Positions 12,455-23,812 of a stretch of 64,000 bases of DNA are shown in pieces; positions within the stretch are counted from its first letter, which is position 1, and every line of letters starts with the position of its first letter. The stretch is taken from contig CAJHNH020004979.1 in assembly GCA_905116865.2 (NCBI GenBank), positions 190,139 to 254,138 of the forward strand, given 5' to 3'. Position numbers and translations under genes: made by a program. Under the pieces are notes generated by a model. The model saw nothing but the letters and a program-made list of their open reading frames with translations. It did not search any database and was not told the DNA's origin. Origin of the DNA: Candidula unifasciata (lineage: Eukaryota; Mollusca; Gastropoda; Stylommatophora; Geomitridae).

Positions 12455-13020
12455 TGTGGAGGCACAGATTTATCATTACGGTCTGAGGAGAATGGCGCTG
12501 CGAGGAGTTACCAAGGGGAATCTGGCCAACGCTCAACCACGACCGGCTCCAGTTGACGGGCCGTGTTGCTTGCGTCACCAGGTGGGGCTTAGAATGCGTT
12601 AAAGCAGCGGTTCTCAAACTAGGTGCCGAAGTACCCTGGAGAACCGTGAGCGTTTGCCAGGGGTGCCGCGGCAATAATCAAGAAAAGTAGGCTAAAAATT
12701 GTTAAATTTTAAAATAGGGCATGTAGATGCATAAAAATTAAAATTTACGTTGTCTTTCCTTGCCACTGGCGATACTATTTTATTTCTTTTTGAGAACCGC
12801 TACTTTAACGCATCGTTAGCCCGACCCGGTGACATCAGCAGCACGGCCCGTTAGCTGAAGCCGGTCATGGCTCAACACTCAACACTTAGGGGAAAGGCGA
12901 GACGGATATACAATCAGACAGTTACTGGTACCATGGGAATTGGAACTTTTCGCTTGCTGCTGATCATGGGGACGGAGCGGTTTTGGGAGTGTCCCGAGTG
13001 CTATGATGTCGATTCTTAAT
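12455..13020 (+). mobile_element. RNase H-type LINE 3' tail, interrupted by a foldback element
   Basis: The plus strand carries the tail blocks YGLRRMALRGVTKG before 12531 and GKARRIYNQ, GTMGIGT and LLLIMGTERFWECPECYD after 12876. These match the LINE tails at 24610, 52210 and 55260. The Cys-x-x-Cys end (CPEC) is the characteristic terminus. A 332-bp foldback element splits it. Confidence 0.75.
12538..12869. mobile_element. foldback element with long inverted arms, 332 bp
   Basis: The left arm (12538 to about 12625) and right arm (about 12788 to 12869) are near-complementary over roughly 80 bp, starting CACGACCGGCTCC at the left against CATGACCGGCTTC at the right. The flanks share gctcaac (12531-12537 and 12870-12876). 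The inner part begins cagcggttctcaaac, like the hAT MITE at 22175. The whole interrupts a LINE tail. It has no ORF and is probably a non-autonomous DNA transposon. Confidence 0.78.
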
Positions 13021-13255
13021 TCAACATACTATACTAAGTATCGAAGTAGATTTATAACATAAGATTAGTTTAAAGGATCTGATCAAATGCTGTGCAATTA
13101 GCAGAAAGGGGAAGGAGAGAAGTTATACTGAAAGAAAAGCGAAATGATCAAGTGAGTTCGATGCTGAGTTGTATCAAGTATAGACGGTCGGTCTCTTTTT
13201 CAGAACTCATTCTATATCGTTGTAAGTAAAAAAAAAAAATAAAAATTTAAAGGTC

Positions 13256-13362
13256 TTTTTATATGACAGTGGCGCATAGGGCACATGAGGCTAGACTTAT
13301 GTTAGTGTTGACCATCAGAGGGTGATGTAATCAACAGCACGCCGCCCGCCTTTACTTCGGTG
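13256..13362 (-). mobile_element. SINE family B, 3' body fragment
   Basis: This is the reverse complement of the family B body (block order as at 30311-30591), with cgcccgcctttacttc at its right end. It has no tRNA-like head and abuts family C at 13363. Confidence 0.65.
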
Positions 13363-13455
13363 GAAGTGCACGCAACACCCAGGTTCTGCAGAGGAGTAGA
13401 GCCCAGAAGTGGACAAACAATTAGAATAGAGTTTGCAGGCCGTCAACGCGAAAAA
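13363..13455 (+). repeat. dispersed family C fragment
   Basis: Carries the landmarks gtgcacgcaacacccaggtt and agaagtggacaaaca and the end gtcaacgcgaaaaaac. Only the 3' third is present. Confidence 0.65.
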
Positions 13456-13774
13456 ACAAGAAATCGTTCAATTATTATGTTGACCTTATACATACTATAA
13501 TGCGATCATATCAAATCTTCCTTCCTAGCAATTAATTTACGTATTCAAAGTAAACTGAGATAATCTAAGAGATCTTGTATCTATATTTCAAGCGCAGCAC
13601 ATAACCGCGACAGTCAACCCTCATTTGATTAGACTTTTGATTTAGAAAAAAGTACTTTGGAAACTCGATCCCCAAACTCATGTAGGCAGAACACCCAGTT
13701 CAGTTCTCAAAAAATGCCAGGGGATTAGAAATGTTAAGCCAGTATGTTAAAAGATAGTGAAGATCAAACGTGTT

Positions 13775-13777
<3 letters not shown>

Positions 13778-13805
<28 letters not shown>

Positions 13806-13935
13806 TTAGTGGGTAGGGGGGGAGGGGGGTGGTTAGTGGGTAGGGGGGGGGTGGATGTTAGTGGAGGGGGGTTAGTGGTAGGGGAGTAGGGGGGTAGGGG
13901 GGGGGGAAGTGGTTGGGGAGTTTTTTTTTTTTTTC
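13778..13935. repeat. poly-G tract with GGTTAGTG interruptions
   Basis: Runs of 6 to 24 G separated by short T/A-containing spacers. Such sequence can form G-quadruplexes, and assembly errors are likely here. The flanking DNA (13456-13777 and 13936-14345) shows nothing recognisable. Confidence 0.9.
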
Positions 13936-14347
13936 AGGATTAGGCTAATGTCCTGAAGATAACGAACAAATAAGAAACGTTATGTACATTAATAACTGGT
14001 ATTGTCTATCCCCGCTTTTTGCGATGCGAGATCGGAGAGACATTTTAAGTTAAAACCGAATACCCCCTACAAAACACGGTGTACAGCACAGATTACCGAA
14101 CGAAACACACGTTTCATATTTTGATTTAAAATTCGAACCAGTCGAGAGGAGAGGAAAAGACGCTGGCGCAGGATTAGGCGAATATTGTGAAAACCTGTTC
14201 ATAGCATAGTTAAAATTGTTTGCGGGTTTCCATTGCTGTCACTAGGAAACGTCAATCAATTCAGGATTGCAATTTTTACGAAGTTCCCTGCATTAACGCT
14301 AGAACTACAGAATTTGTCCTTTGTGTGATGGAGAGCTAACCGTTTTG

Positions 14348-14469
<122 letters not shown>

Positions 14470-14734
14470 TCAGCCATATGTGATTACTGGGGGAACAAAT
14501 TAAGCTGATCCTCGTGACTTTAACTTAAACTTTTAACAAAGATGGTACTTTTAAAACAATAACACAACAACATATCCGCTTACAGTATAGAGTTTTCAGC
14601 TTGTCTTGTTTATTGTCAATGTCTCCCATGCATCTAACGCAGGTCCTAATTTGTAGTTTAACATTTTTATTTCCCCTAGTTTTTATTTAATGGGTCTCAA
14701 ATGCACACATTAAATTCAGTTCCATTGTTTGTAA

Positions 14735-15015
14735 TGTTGTTGTTTGCGTTCACCGGCTATAAAATGCATTGGAAGAGACCTGGTTGTTCGTCCCTTTCTG
14801 GACTTTGGCTTTGTTCCAGGACCAGAGTTTTGTGTGTGCATCTGTTTTACAGATCTTGCTTATTTGTTTACAGTTTGTTGGTTCCTTGCCTCTCAGGCAG
14901 ATGCACTCCGACTTCAAAGGAAGCCCCCAGTTAGTCGACTCTTACAACATGCTTTTAGGGAGACAGTGGGTCTATTCTTGTTTTCCCTACAGTGAGGCCC
15001 CGAAACCCACACGGG
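14735..15015 (-). repeat. dispersed family C, near-complete copy
   Basis: About 280 bp. On its own strand it runs from ccccgtgtgggttt through gtcgactaactgggg, catctgcctgagaggcaagg and ggaccagag to ggtgaacgc. Further copies lie at 25535 (minus) and 30135, 50490, 54105, 56700 and 60300 (plus). The common 3' end ...gaacgc is followed by gaagaag-like repeats in several copies. It is a short interspersed retroposon by its behaviour; no tRNA-like head was seen. Confidence 0.8.
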
Positions 15016-15167
15016 GGAATTGTTTGTAATAACTCACTTATAAATATGTAGTTCTCTTCTCCATTTATAAAAATAGCATGCCTTATTCAGGATACTGTCA
15101 AGACTAGTGGTCTCATACATTGTTCAGCCCACGCCCATTCCCTTTGATTATATTGCAGGGCCCTCAC

Positions 15168-15222
15168 AACCCCCCCCCCAGCCCCTGACCCTTAAGCATA
15201 TGCCCCCCCCCCCCCCCCCCCA
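15168..15222. repeat. poly-C tracts
   Basis: C-runs of 10 to 18 bases. Confidence 0.9.
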
Positions 15223-15261
15223 GTTATGTGATAATTTTCTTGCTTAAACTAACGCTATTCA

Positions 15262-15280
15262 ACTTTCTCTCCTCTCTCTA

Positions 15281-15317
<37 letters not shown>

Positions 15318-15525
15318 CTCTTTCTGTCCCTCTGTTCTATTATGCTTCAGTCTCTCTTTCTATCTATTTCTTCCACCCTTACTCTTTACTGTCATTCTCT
15401 ACGTCCGTTTCTTGATTTCTCTTGCTACCTTAATCTCGTCTTATCTACCTTTCCCAACCTGACTTTCCTCATTATCTCTCCCCTATTCTTTTTTCTCCTT
15501 CATCTATATTCACTCACAGACACAG

Positions 15526-15556
<31 letters not shown>

Positions 15557-15573
15557 CTCTGTGTATTTCTTCA

Positions 15574-15630
<57 letters not shown>
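15262..15630. repeat. TC and CA simple repeats
   Basis: TC-rich tract (15262-15340), a pyrimidine-rich middle, CA repeat (about 15525-15553) and a pure TC run (15580-15628). Confidence 0.9.
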
Positions 15631-15784
15631 ACTTTTCAATGTTTCTCATTTGTCTATTTCTTCATGGTATTGTGTTTCTGTGTACACTCAACGCTACCCC
15701 AAAATCCCTAATGAATGGTCACAAGCGGATGTAGTCAACCACTCTGATAAACTGCAGACTGTGCATGACCTCCAGTCCATATAT

Positions 15785-15787
<3 letters not shown>

Positions 15788-15848
<61 letters not shown>
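15788..15848. repeat. (TC)n microsatellite
   Basis: About 29 TC units. Confidence 0.95.
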
Positions 15849-15849
<1 letters not shown>

Positions 15850-16079
15850 TTCAGGTCAGATAAGACCTTCTGGCACGCCAGTCTGGTTGTCTCTAAAACA
15901 TAACTTAATTAGAAGCGTGACTCAGAAATCCATTAAAAACTACTTATCACAGTTCCGAGCCAATATATAATACATGCACATTGCCAGCACATGCTTGCAC
16001 AGAACTAATCTTGTGTAAAGTAAAAAGTCCTTGCCTTGTTTTGCTGAGGGTGGGGAGGGGGGGGGGGAGGGGTGCGGGA

Positions 16080-16645
16080 GATGAAAATTATCGTCACTTT
16101 CAGCCAGCATCTCTGGAGGACGAGCTTCTGGTTATAATTGTGACTCAGGTTATTTGTGATATAAAAAAATGTCGGCTATCCTCCGAATAACGGTCCCAAA
16201 TTTTCGAGGCCGAAAATACACCCTAACAGGGCCTCAGTGACATGTAAATTGCTAACCTTTTTCGGGCAACTACGCAGCCTACCGCGGAACAGCTTCCACC
16301 GAGTTAAAGTCACCGCCGAGAGTTTCCCACGCGCCGCTAAACGCGGAGCGGGTCTATACTAGATGGCTTGGACTCACGAGCAGCTTAAGTCCCAGCCATC
16401 TAGTTTAGCCCCCTTCGCCCCGCGCGTATCGGCGAGGGGATACAATTTACATGTGACTAAGGCTCTGTTAGAGTATATTTTCGGCCTCGATAATTTGAGA
16501 CCGATATTCGGAGGATAGTCAAAATTTCTTAACATTTCTCGCCACCAAGTAGCCCTGAAAAGCACTCTTGCAGTGTTGAAGCGATCAAAGAAGATAGACC
16601 CAAATACTGTCCCGACTGGTGACGAAGTCGTCTAATGATTAGCCA
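16080..16645 (+). repeat. dispersed family E, copy split by a foldback element
   Basis: The left part (16080-16173) carries ggttataattgtgactcagg. The right part (16521-16645) carries cgccaccaagtagcc and actgtcccgactggtgacga. Together they match the uninterrupted copy at 56030-56290. The interruption is the element at 16174-16520. Confidence 0.75.
16174..16520. mobile_element. foldback DNA element, 347 bp
   Basis: The left arm begins GGCTATCCTCCGAAT and the right arm, complemented, begins GACTATCCTCCGAAT. The arms stay complementary for about 78 bp at roughly 85 per cent identity. The flanks are aaaatgtc (16166-16173) and aaaatttc (16521-16528), an 8-bp target duplication with one mismatch. 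Near the centre a second hairpin occurs (ctagatggcttggact against agtcccagccatctag). There is no ORF. The duplication length fits hAT, but the ends are not classic, so the superfamily is left open. Confidence 0.85.
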
Positions 16646-16669
16646 ATGAACAAACTGGCCTTTTTTGGC

Positions 16670-16783
<114 letters not shown>

Positions 16784-16845
16784 CTTATGTCTGTGTTGTA
16801 TACTCATATTTACACATGTACGGGTGCTGGAGGAGTAAGTAAGTA

Positions 16846-17124
16846 AAGTAAAGATCCCTTTTCACGCCTTTCGGCGCATCGGGCATATGGACAGAGCGTC
16901 TCATATTTTTGCAGACCATCAGCACTCGGTGGGTAATGTGGTCAGCATTACGCCGGCTGTCTTTACTTTCCCAGGACAGCCTATCCTGGTACCCATTTTA
17001 GGCTGGGTCGATCTGCGACGTCCCATACCACGACACAAATCCACGCAGCCTGCAGTGGGTTTCGATCGCGGTATGCTGGCTTACGAGTCGGACTCTAACA
17101 ATGAGTAACTACGACTGAAGCCAC
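16846..17124 (-). mobile_element. SINE family B-like, full-length copy with tRNA-like head
   Basis: On its own strand a head like a tRNA (gtggcttcagtcgtagttac, then B box gcgatcgaaacccact) is followed by the body: gctgggtaccagg-like blocks, agacagccggcgtaatgc, accacattacccacc and a 3' end rich in aaagg. The same body is found with a different head at 30311 and 50975, so these are sister subfamilies. Confidence 0.8.
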
Positions 17125-17214
17125 GCAATACGATTCAATACAGAGCAACAGTTAGAACCTAAATGGAGCACGGTCGTAAGTCATGGTGACTGTATTTAGC
17201 TTTGTTATGGAGAC

Positions 17215-17430
17215 TGGGTAGCGTTGGGCTAGATACTCGCCTACCCGCCTGAAGGTATTAGACTCGAATTCGGCTCGATTTCATTTCTTTTTTTTTCTTT
17301 CCAAAGTTGGCCTTGCCTTTAGGTCGACTTAATCTAAAAATCATACCAGGAAATGTCATCGGCAGTAAAAGCGGTCGGCGTCATGTTGACTAAGCCGTTT
17401 GACTGGTGTTTTAGAATGAGTCTAGCGCTA
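17215..17430 (+). mobile_element. SINE family B, head and partial body
   Basis: A tRNA-like start (gggtagcgttgggctagata, then actcgaattcgg) is followed by a T-rich linker, taggtcgactta, and the body block gcggtcggcgtcatgttgac. The 3' third is missing. Confidence 0.65.
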
Positions 17431-17444
17431 ACACCATATGCTCG

Positions 17445-17665
17445 TTGCTCCGTGCGGGAGTGGTCAAGCCGTTGCCTCGCGCTCCTGACGGTCGCGGGTT
17501 CGTTTTACGGCTGCTCCGTTCTGTTAACGAGTTACATTTTCAAGGAGATTCATGAGGATAGTCGCTGAAGCTAGGGAGTTCGTGCTCTGTTTGGCGCTCT
17601 CGACACGCGGCTAGCCGTTCTGCGGAGAGAGACGGAGCCATGTGGGATAAAATCCAGTGCATGAA
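17445..17665 (+). mobile_element. tRNA-headed SINE family D, copy 1
   Basis: A Leu/Ser-tRNA-like head (gggagtggtcaagccgttgc, later gcgggttcgttt) precedes a body containing gtcgctgaagctagggagtt. The body matches 41705-41925. It is not a functional tRNA: the 3' half cannot pair with the start as an acceptor stem. Confidence 0.6.
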
Positions 17666-17796
17666 GTCAATCCTCTCGTCTTTAAACCTTTAACATAACC
17701 TTCGTATAGTTTTAGTCGTTGAAATCTAATGGCGACCACATCACACACACAAAATGATGGATATTACTCTAACAAAAAGTGCTAGTCTGAACAGCA

Positions 17797-17881
17797 GGGG
17801 GGGGGGGGGGGGGGGGGGGGGGGGTGGGGGGGGGTGGGGGGGGGGTGGGGTGGGGGTGGGGGGGGGGGGGGGGGGGGGGGT

Positions 17882-17915
<34 letters not shown>
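17797..17915. repeat. poly-G tract, about 118 bases
   Basis: Almost pure G with single T breaks. Potential G-quadruplex former and probable assembly weak point. The glycine-rich ORF is an artefact. Confidence 0.9.
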
Positions 17916-17989
17916 TGTAATAGTTATTGCAAGAAAAATATCTCATGCAAAGTGCAACCCCAAATGAAACAGGATAAATTTGAAGCTGA

Positions 17990-19610
17990 TTGATATACCA
18001 ATATTCACAGGACTAAGAGCGAACTCTTTCAGTACCAGATAACATACCGTACGTTTCTTTGCAATTCCGGAGATGACATGATGTCACAGCACTCTTCTCC
18101 TGCTTCTTCTTCTTGTAGTCCATGCCTCGTGTAGCCGGCAGTCCTGTCTGTTCTTTATTGTGTGCTTTCAGTCAGTTCTGGCACTGTTGATCTTCTACGC
18201 CATAAAGTCAATATGTCCAGCAACTGCTCCATAGGTCTCTATCTGCACCTTTTCCGTTCACGATGTAGCACTTTCCCACCAGTACTACTTTGTATTACTT
18301 TGCCGTCGAAGTGGGAGCGAGAGGCCTCGTTTCCACTTCGCTCTAAAATGTGGTTAAAGAACTAGGATTGCGCGGTAATGAACGGAAACGAACACTCAAA
18401 AAACTGGGCGAGGTAGCCGAAAGGGCCTCGAGATGGCTTTGGACGCAACGCAACAACGTAGGGGACGGGCCTCGTTGAGCTGGTCCGGGTGTCTAGCGGA
18501 AAAGGGTTTCTCACCCCTTGTAAGTCCATCGTGTCCGAATTGTCTGCCAGTGATCCTCTGCCACCTGCTAATAAAGTCCAACATGTGTCCGGTAAACCAA
18601 TCGTAAGCTTGTCGCTCGGTCGTCCAGGTACGCTGACTGCTTTAATTAGGCTGCCGCGACGACTTCTTATCTCACAGTACCTTCTGCAAACCACCAAGTC
18701 GTCTTGTCTCTATCCGAAAGAAAAACACCATCCGGTATTTTCGTGCAACAGGGAACCAGCCCTGAGAGTCATGAACTCAGGTGGGCCCACCTCCGAAAGT
18801 GTCTAGGAATCGTGGGCCGAAACACTTGTCGACGAGGATAATTTCTACTGACGACTGGTAGATCCCTGCTGTACTTGCTCCCTGTGAGTTTATTCCTATA
18901 CTCCGCTATTCCCCATTTCATGAAATGACGAAAGAATGCAGATTGTCTTATTATGATGTGGGGAATCAGTTCTTTTCACATGTCAGGTTTTTTCTCCCTC
19001 ATGACATCTTCATTACAGTTTATCTGTCCATAATGTTCTCGTAATTTGTCTGTAGAACCACGTATCCGCAACCTCACCTTTTTGTTTTAAAAATTCAGTC
19101 GGACAAATGTCAATTATTCGCCTCCATGTATTAGGATAGAAGGTATATACCTCTTGATAATTCTCTTTCTTACCTCAGTCTTCTACTGCAGACACATGTT
19201 ATATTAAACCATCTATCTGGATTATTAATTTGACTTGTTCTGTTCCAAAGTGTCTTTGCTGAGCTTCTTGAGATACAAGGTGTTACAGTCACAACTGTCT
19301 AGAAATGAACGACTTCATTGATTAGCATGTAGATCGTGGAATACCCGAACAGTTGCCCAGTGTTACCAAACGCTAAGACGGTTCTGTGTAAAACTATGCT
19401 ATCCCTTTACTCATATTTCTTAATGTGGCGAGGAATGTCTGGCCGAGCTATTGAAAACACTGGGCCCTCATTCTGTTGTCCTGGTTTGAATACTCAGTAA
19501 AGTGATAGGAACTGTCTTTCTATTAGGAGTACAACAAAAATCATATCATGTAGAGTTTGTTGGGACAGCGCTGTCGCTGCAGCCCTGAAATCTATGGCTC
19601 AAGAAGTGTA
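17990..19610. other. long stretch without recognised gene
   Basis: ORFs up to 111 codons at 18362-18806 overlap on both strands and show no motif I recognise and no exon-like borders. No match to the repeat families of this window. It may contain decayed LINE sequence. Confidence 0.4.
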
Positions 19611-19611
19611 A

Positions 19612-19775
19612 ACAAGTAAAAAAGTAAGGGAGCCATTTCCACGTCTCAAGGCGTGTTGGGTGTATAGTGCTGAGAGATGATGTATTTCATACACAAATCA
19701 GCACTTGGCGTGTGATGTGGACAGCATCACACCGGCCGCCTTTACTTCCCAGGGCTTGAACTTGTACTTCTTTGA
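19612..19775 (-). mobile_element. SINE family B, body fragment
   Basis: This is the complement of the family B body; the 3' end near 19620 and the block ccggccgcctttacttccc at the other side are clear. The head is absent. Confidence 0.7.
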
Positions 19776-19820
19776 GACTTGGTCGAACGGGGAGCCCAGG
19801 TTAAATGCCTATACGTAAAT

Positions 19821-20050
19821 GTTAGTTGCCACTCCTTTACAGGACGTTGCAGAAACAACCCCAGCAGCCCCTGGCTGTTGTGTGGTTTCTCTAGGCAAAT
19901 TTACGTCCAGTAGTTTGCCATTGCTTTCTGGGCGGTCGGCCCCCTGATACCCCTGTCGAAACCAATGCAAGGCGCATGGCCAGCAGCTGGGGTCGAACCT
20001 GTCACCCCGGCATTACGAAGTGTTTGCATCGACTTAGCCACAGAGCCGGC
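19821..20050 (-). mobile_element. tRNA-headed SINE family A, copy
   Basis: Near-complete copy. On its own strand: gccggctctgtggctaagtc, B box with acaggttcgaccccagctgc, then the body with the phrase agtagtttgcc complemented and a 3' end gcaactaac. Same order of blocks as at 43661. Confidence 0.88.
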
Positions 20051-21500
20051 TGAATACCTATACCCCCTGTAAAAAAAGTGGTAAATTGTGGCAATGATAA
20101 AAGTTATTTTTAACCCTCTTCCCCACAACCCAAGTTTCATGGGCGATTACCCTTTCAAACACAGTAGCCAAGTGGGCAGGCGATAGGTTTGGCAGCATCA
20201 TCATTACTGCGAAATAATGACAGATGTGTCATCCAAGAAGTGAACGCAGTCAACCCACCCACAGAAGGGGCACGCCGACGGGCTGGCTATGTAAGCAGTA
20301 ATGAAATATATAACATTTTGAAGGGAAACATATTGCATACATAAACGTAATGAGTGAAGGGAGAGCTTCCAACGGATAACAATTTAGAAGGAATCCCCAG
20401 AAATCCTCTTATATTGTTTACTTGAAAGCTTTACAGCCATGCTCTGGGATGGCCTTTCTTGGCATAATCCGAAACGTGCGATAGCATAATTTTGGGGGAA
20501 AAAACCAAGTCGGTTCTTTCCTAATGACGCATTTCACTAGTATAAAACAACTTTCATTCATGATTCTAGCTAGCTGTAAGGGGAATAATCTTTGAGATTA
20601 AGTGGTAATGCGAATTCAGCCATTGTTGTTTCATCAAAACATATATTCACTGAAATAGCCAATTAACGTTTGTTGAGTTACTTCATTAGATTGATAAGGT
20701 ACGTATCGTTGTTTTTTTTTTTTTTTTTCTCTGTTTTTTAAATTTTTATTGATCTAAAGACTTAAATGCGTCTTCTTCCGAGGTCAGAACGAACAATGAT
20801 TGTAGAAAGTGAAAGAATGGGCGATGTCTTTGATAAGAGAAAGACATAAGTAGTTATAACATCAGAGAGAAGTGTAATGAGACCTGCAAATGAGACACAA
20901 AGTCTATACATATATAAATATCCTTTTTCGTTGACAAGTATAGAACTGTGAGTGTCTAGGCTAGTAGTCTCCAACTTTTTTTCTTTCTTTTTTAGGTCGT
21001 GCCACCTCAAGTTTATGGCAAGACAACTACGCCCCCCCCCCCCCCTTCTTTCCACACTCTTTCTCCCTCTACACCTAACGTAATAAAATGTGATTTAAAA
21101 AAGAAAGAGAAGAACATTAGATTCGACAACAGGGGAAACAGACAGTATGGAGATGCGTTTTGGTCAGAATATGTTCTTAATTTATAATTAAATGCCAGTG
21201 TTGTCGTGCTCAATTAGTTTTTAAACTGTAGATGCGCAGACTGCTTATGAACATAAACATTCTTGGATTTTTTAAAAACTAGTTTTTAATATTGTATTTA
21301 TAATTAAAATGAACAACAATATAACGGATTATTTTCAATACAAATACACAGAAGGGAGTGGCAACAGCTGCATTTTGTAGAGTGAAGAACATCCTATGAA
21401 ACATACATTCAAGTCATTGGAACTTTAAAATAAAATGTTTGTGCATGTTACATAAAACGTGCCTGTCTACAGACTTCTATCTCATGAACTTTCAATTATT
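20051..21500. other. no gene seen; T-run and possible MITE debris
   Basis: A T-run lies at 20711-20728. Around 20965-21060 the phrase agtagtctccaacttttt and a C-run resemble decayed ends of the ctccaac-type MITEs (compare 25212), but no matching partner end or duplication is visible. Confidence 0.4.
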
Positions 21501-21504
21501 TCTG

Positions 21505-21720
21505 ACAGAGAGGTTCCTCCATTTCATGATGCACGACTGCCCAACATCTTATTCCTCGGTCTGCCTCTAGTCACCTCCAATTTCTCCGCTCTCATGATGC
21601 GCTCCATTTTTTTGTTCTCACAGTGTAACCGAACGTAGATTATCTTTTTCTCATGCCTGTAATCAGTTTTTTGTTTTCGCAAAATCATTGTTCTCAAGAC
21701 GTACACCTTCCTTATTATTT
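21505..21720 (-). pseudogene. possible LINE ORF2 C-terminal scrap
   Basis: The minus strand reads KMERIMRAEKLEVTRGRPRNKML. A basic GRPR block after a helix is typical of the extreme C-terminal region of LINE proteins. Short and isolated. Confidence 0.35.
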
Positions 21721-21869
21721 GTATCTATCTACTTTGTTATCTTCATTTCTTTATGAAGTTAAATCTCTGTAGCTTTCTCTTATTACCTTTGTCACTAATC
21801 GGATTATTTTCAATTTTTTGTTCGTTTATTTAAGGTTGATTCGTCTTCTTCTTCAAAGAACCGGGTGTA

Positions 21870-21934
21870 CACAACAGCCAAAAAAATGCTAGGCTTGGTT
21901 CTGCAACGTCTTGTTAAGGATACGCAACTAACTT
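21870..21934 (+). mobile_element. SINE family A, 3' fragment
   Basis: Carries acaacagcc, then ggttctgcaacgtc and ggatacgcaactaact, the last 65 bp of family A. Confidence 0.75.
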
Positions 21935-22174
21935 TAAATAGACCAGTCAGCATTTTGCTGAATTATGTCAACATCTTGCACGACGCCGTTACTTCGTTCG
22001 ACATTTCCTGTTATCCATTTTAGATTGGATCGACCTGGGAGCCAATTTTAATTTTAAAAATCAACTACTTTATTAGTTATTATAGGGGCTATATAAATCT
22101 CCATCGGTAAAATTCGTTACATGTATTTCAGTCATTAATAATTATATACATAATTATATAATTATGGTTTAAGG

Positions 22175-22664
22175 CAGTGGTTTTCAAACTGGGTGCCGCG
22201 GCCCTCAGGGATGACGTGATTCAACTCAGCGGTGCCGTGAGTGTATGCCAAAGGTGCCGCAGCAGTAATCAATAATTTTTCAAAATCTGCTTGAGATCAG
22301 CAAAGACAGCAGTTTAAAACAGAAATACCCTGAAGGGAGCCAAGAAGAGTTCTGGATGCAGGTGTATTCAGAAAACAATGCTACTGTCAAGGCTGCAATG
22401 TATTCTCAACGTACGCTTACATTAGACAAAAGATACAGGAGCAACCTTCAAGTGATTTGGGGATACAATTAACTCAGCTTCCCATAAATATAAAAAAATG
22501 ATGACAGTTTCATTCACCGCATTAAAGATTTTTGAACATTAAATTTGCACGTGTTTTTTTTTTTTCTTTTCCTAATTTTTCAAACCACTTTAAGGGTTGG
22601 TGTGCTACGAAAAAAAAGTTTGTTCGACAAGGGTGCCGAGACGGAAACAGTTTGAGAAACGCTG
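22175..22664. mobile_element. hAT-type MITE, 490 bp
   Basis: The ends CAGTGGTTTTCAAAC and (complemented) CAGCGTTTCTCAAAC are inverted repeats. A perfect 8-bp duplication gtttaagg flanks it at 22167-22174 and 22665-22672. No transposase ORF. The same type of end occurs at 12604 and 46911. Confidence 0.9.
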
Positions 22665-22699
22665 GTTTAAGGTATCATGGCTACTGCAGTCGTCAAGAG

Positions 22700-22990
22700 C
22701 TGTGCTAGTTGGGATTTTTATTATTTGCCACCACCATCCTCATTATCACCATAAACTACTTCTGCCGTTAAGCGACGTGGGGAGGAACAATTTGCGATCC
22801 AGTGCACGTTGGCGGCCACAGGCTATTGTCATGCCGGAAAGGCGTAAAGTATCTCTAATGTTGTCTATCCATATTTCCGCAGCCGTCCTCTTGCTATTGT
22901 AGCTGATCTTCTGAGATCTAGTGCTTATGATGGTATTTGATCTTGCTGCATTCTAACGAGATGGCCACACCAATTGATGCTGTGTTTCTC
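22700..22990 (-). pseudogene. LINE RT C-terminal remnant
   Basis: The minus strand reads WPSR-NAARSNTI, then AAEIWIDNIRDTLRLSGMTI, then RALDRKLF. This resembles the end of LINE RT proteins, where a W(I/M)D...I block precedes a DRxxW block. A related piece is at 39000-39370 on the minus strand. Confidence 0.5.
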
Positions 22991-23339
22991 GATGAATCTA
23001 GTACAAGGTCTTTGCCGCCAAGAATGATAAAAAGTACACATTTTATAGTTACGAAACGAAACATTTATCCACTTTTATATAAGGATATTTGAACCGAAAA
23101 AAAACCAGAATCTCAACCCAAGGGATCATAACCCAAAAAAAAAAAAAAAAAGATCTTGGGGGTAAAACCCAGCATTGGTAGCCCTGTCGGCTAGCCGTCT
23201 CTCTACTGTTTGCTGAAAGCAGCGCAACATAAGTATTTGTCTACTTACAATTAGCCAGTGGTAGCGACACGGAATGACTAATCCAGTTAGTTGACGCTCT
23301 ATGCGCCGTTGGGGGACAGGGAGTCAAAGGGCAGTAGAT

Positions 23340-23670
23340 AACAATTGTTTTGGCGTATAGGGAAATTTGGCAAACAATAGATAGACCAAAAAAAACTGTG
23401 TACACGAAAACATTGAACGAGAGCAGACCACGTGGCAGACTAAAAAGACGGTGGAACGATTATACGCTGGCAGATCGACAAACACTCATAGCCTCCCATC
23501 GGAATGAGAAGGCAAATCCACAGAGAGGAAAGGAGGTAGGTAATATCAGTAGTCAGGGTTAGGAAAACTGTCGATAAGCGTAGGCAGGAGTGTTTCGCCA
23601 TCCTACACGATCACCAGAATCAAGGATCAGGTCAGCGCTCTTGTCGCACCCTATTCGTATGGCCAGCTCA
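23340..23670 (+). pseudogene. LINE ORF2 C-terminal scrap
   Basis: The plus strand reads SRPRGRLKRRWNDY, a typical GRPRxRWxD block. The following 23590-23665 is shared with 37960-38040 (acacgatcaccaga, then gatcaggtc), so the element has another fragment there. Confidence 0.5.
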
Positions 23671-23765
23671 TAGAGGTATTAATTTCTTTACATACTTCCT
23701 GCTCTGTTTCCCTCAGTCCTGTCAGTTTGTAACCAGGTTCTCGAGTCTATTCCTTCTCATAAAAT

Positions 23766-23812
23766 ATCCACACACACATTCACTCACACACACACACACA
23801 CACACACACACC
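23766..23812. repeat. (CA)n microsatellite
   Basis: CA repeat of about 20 units with one TCA break. A C-run lies at 24012-24032. The DNA at 23813-24600 shows nothing recognisable. Confidence 0.9.

Noticed and set aside
18362..18806. Overlapping ORFs of 111 and 105 codons
   Set aside because: No recognisable domain, opposite-strand overlap, and no splice-site support; left as unassigned.
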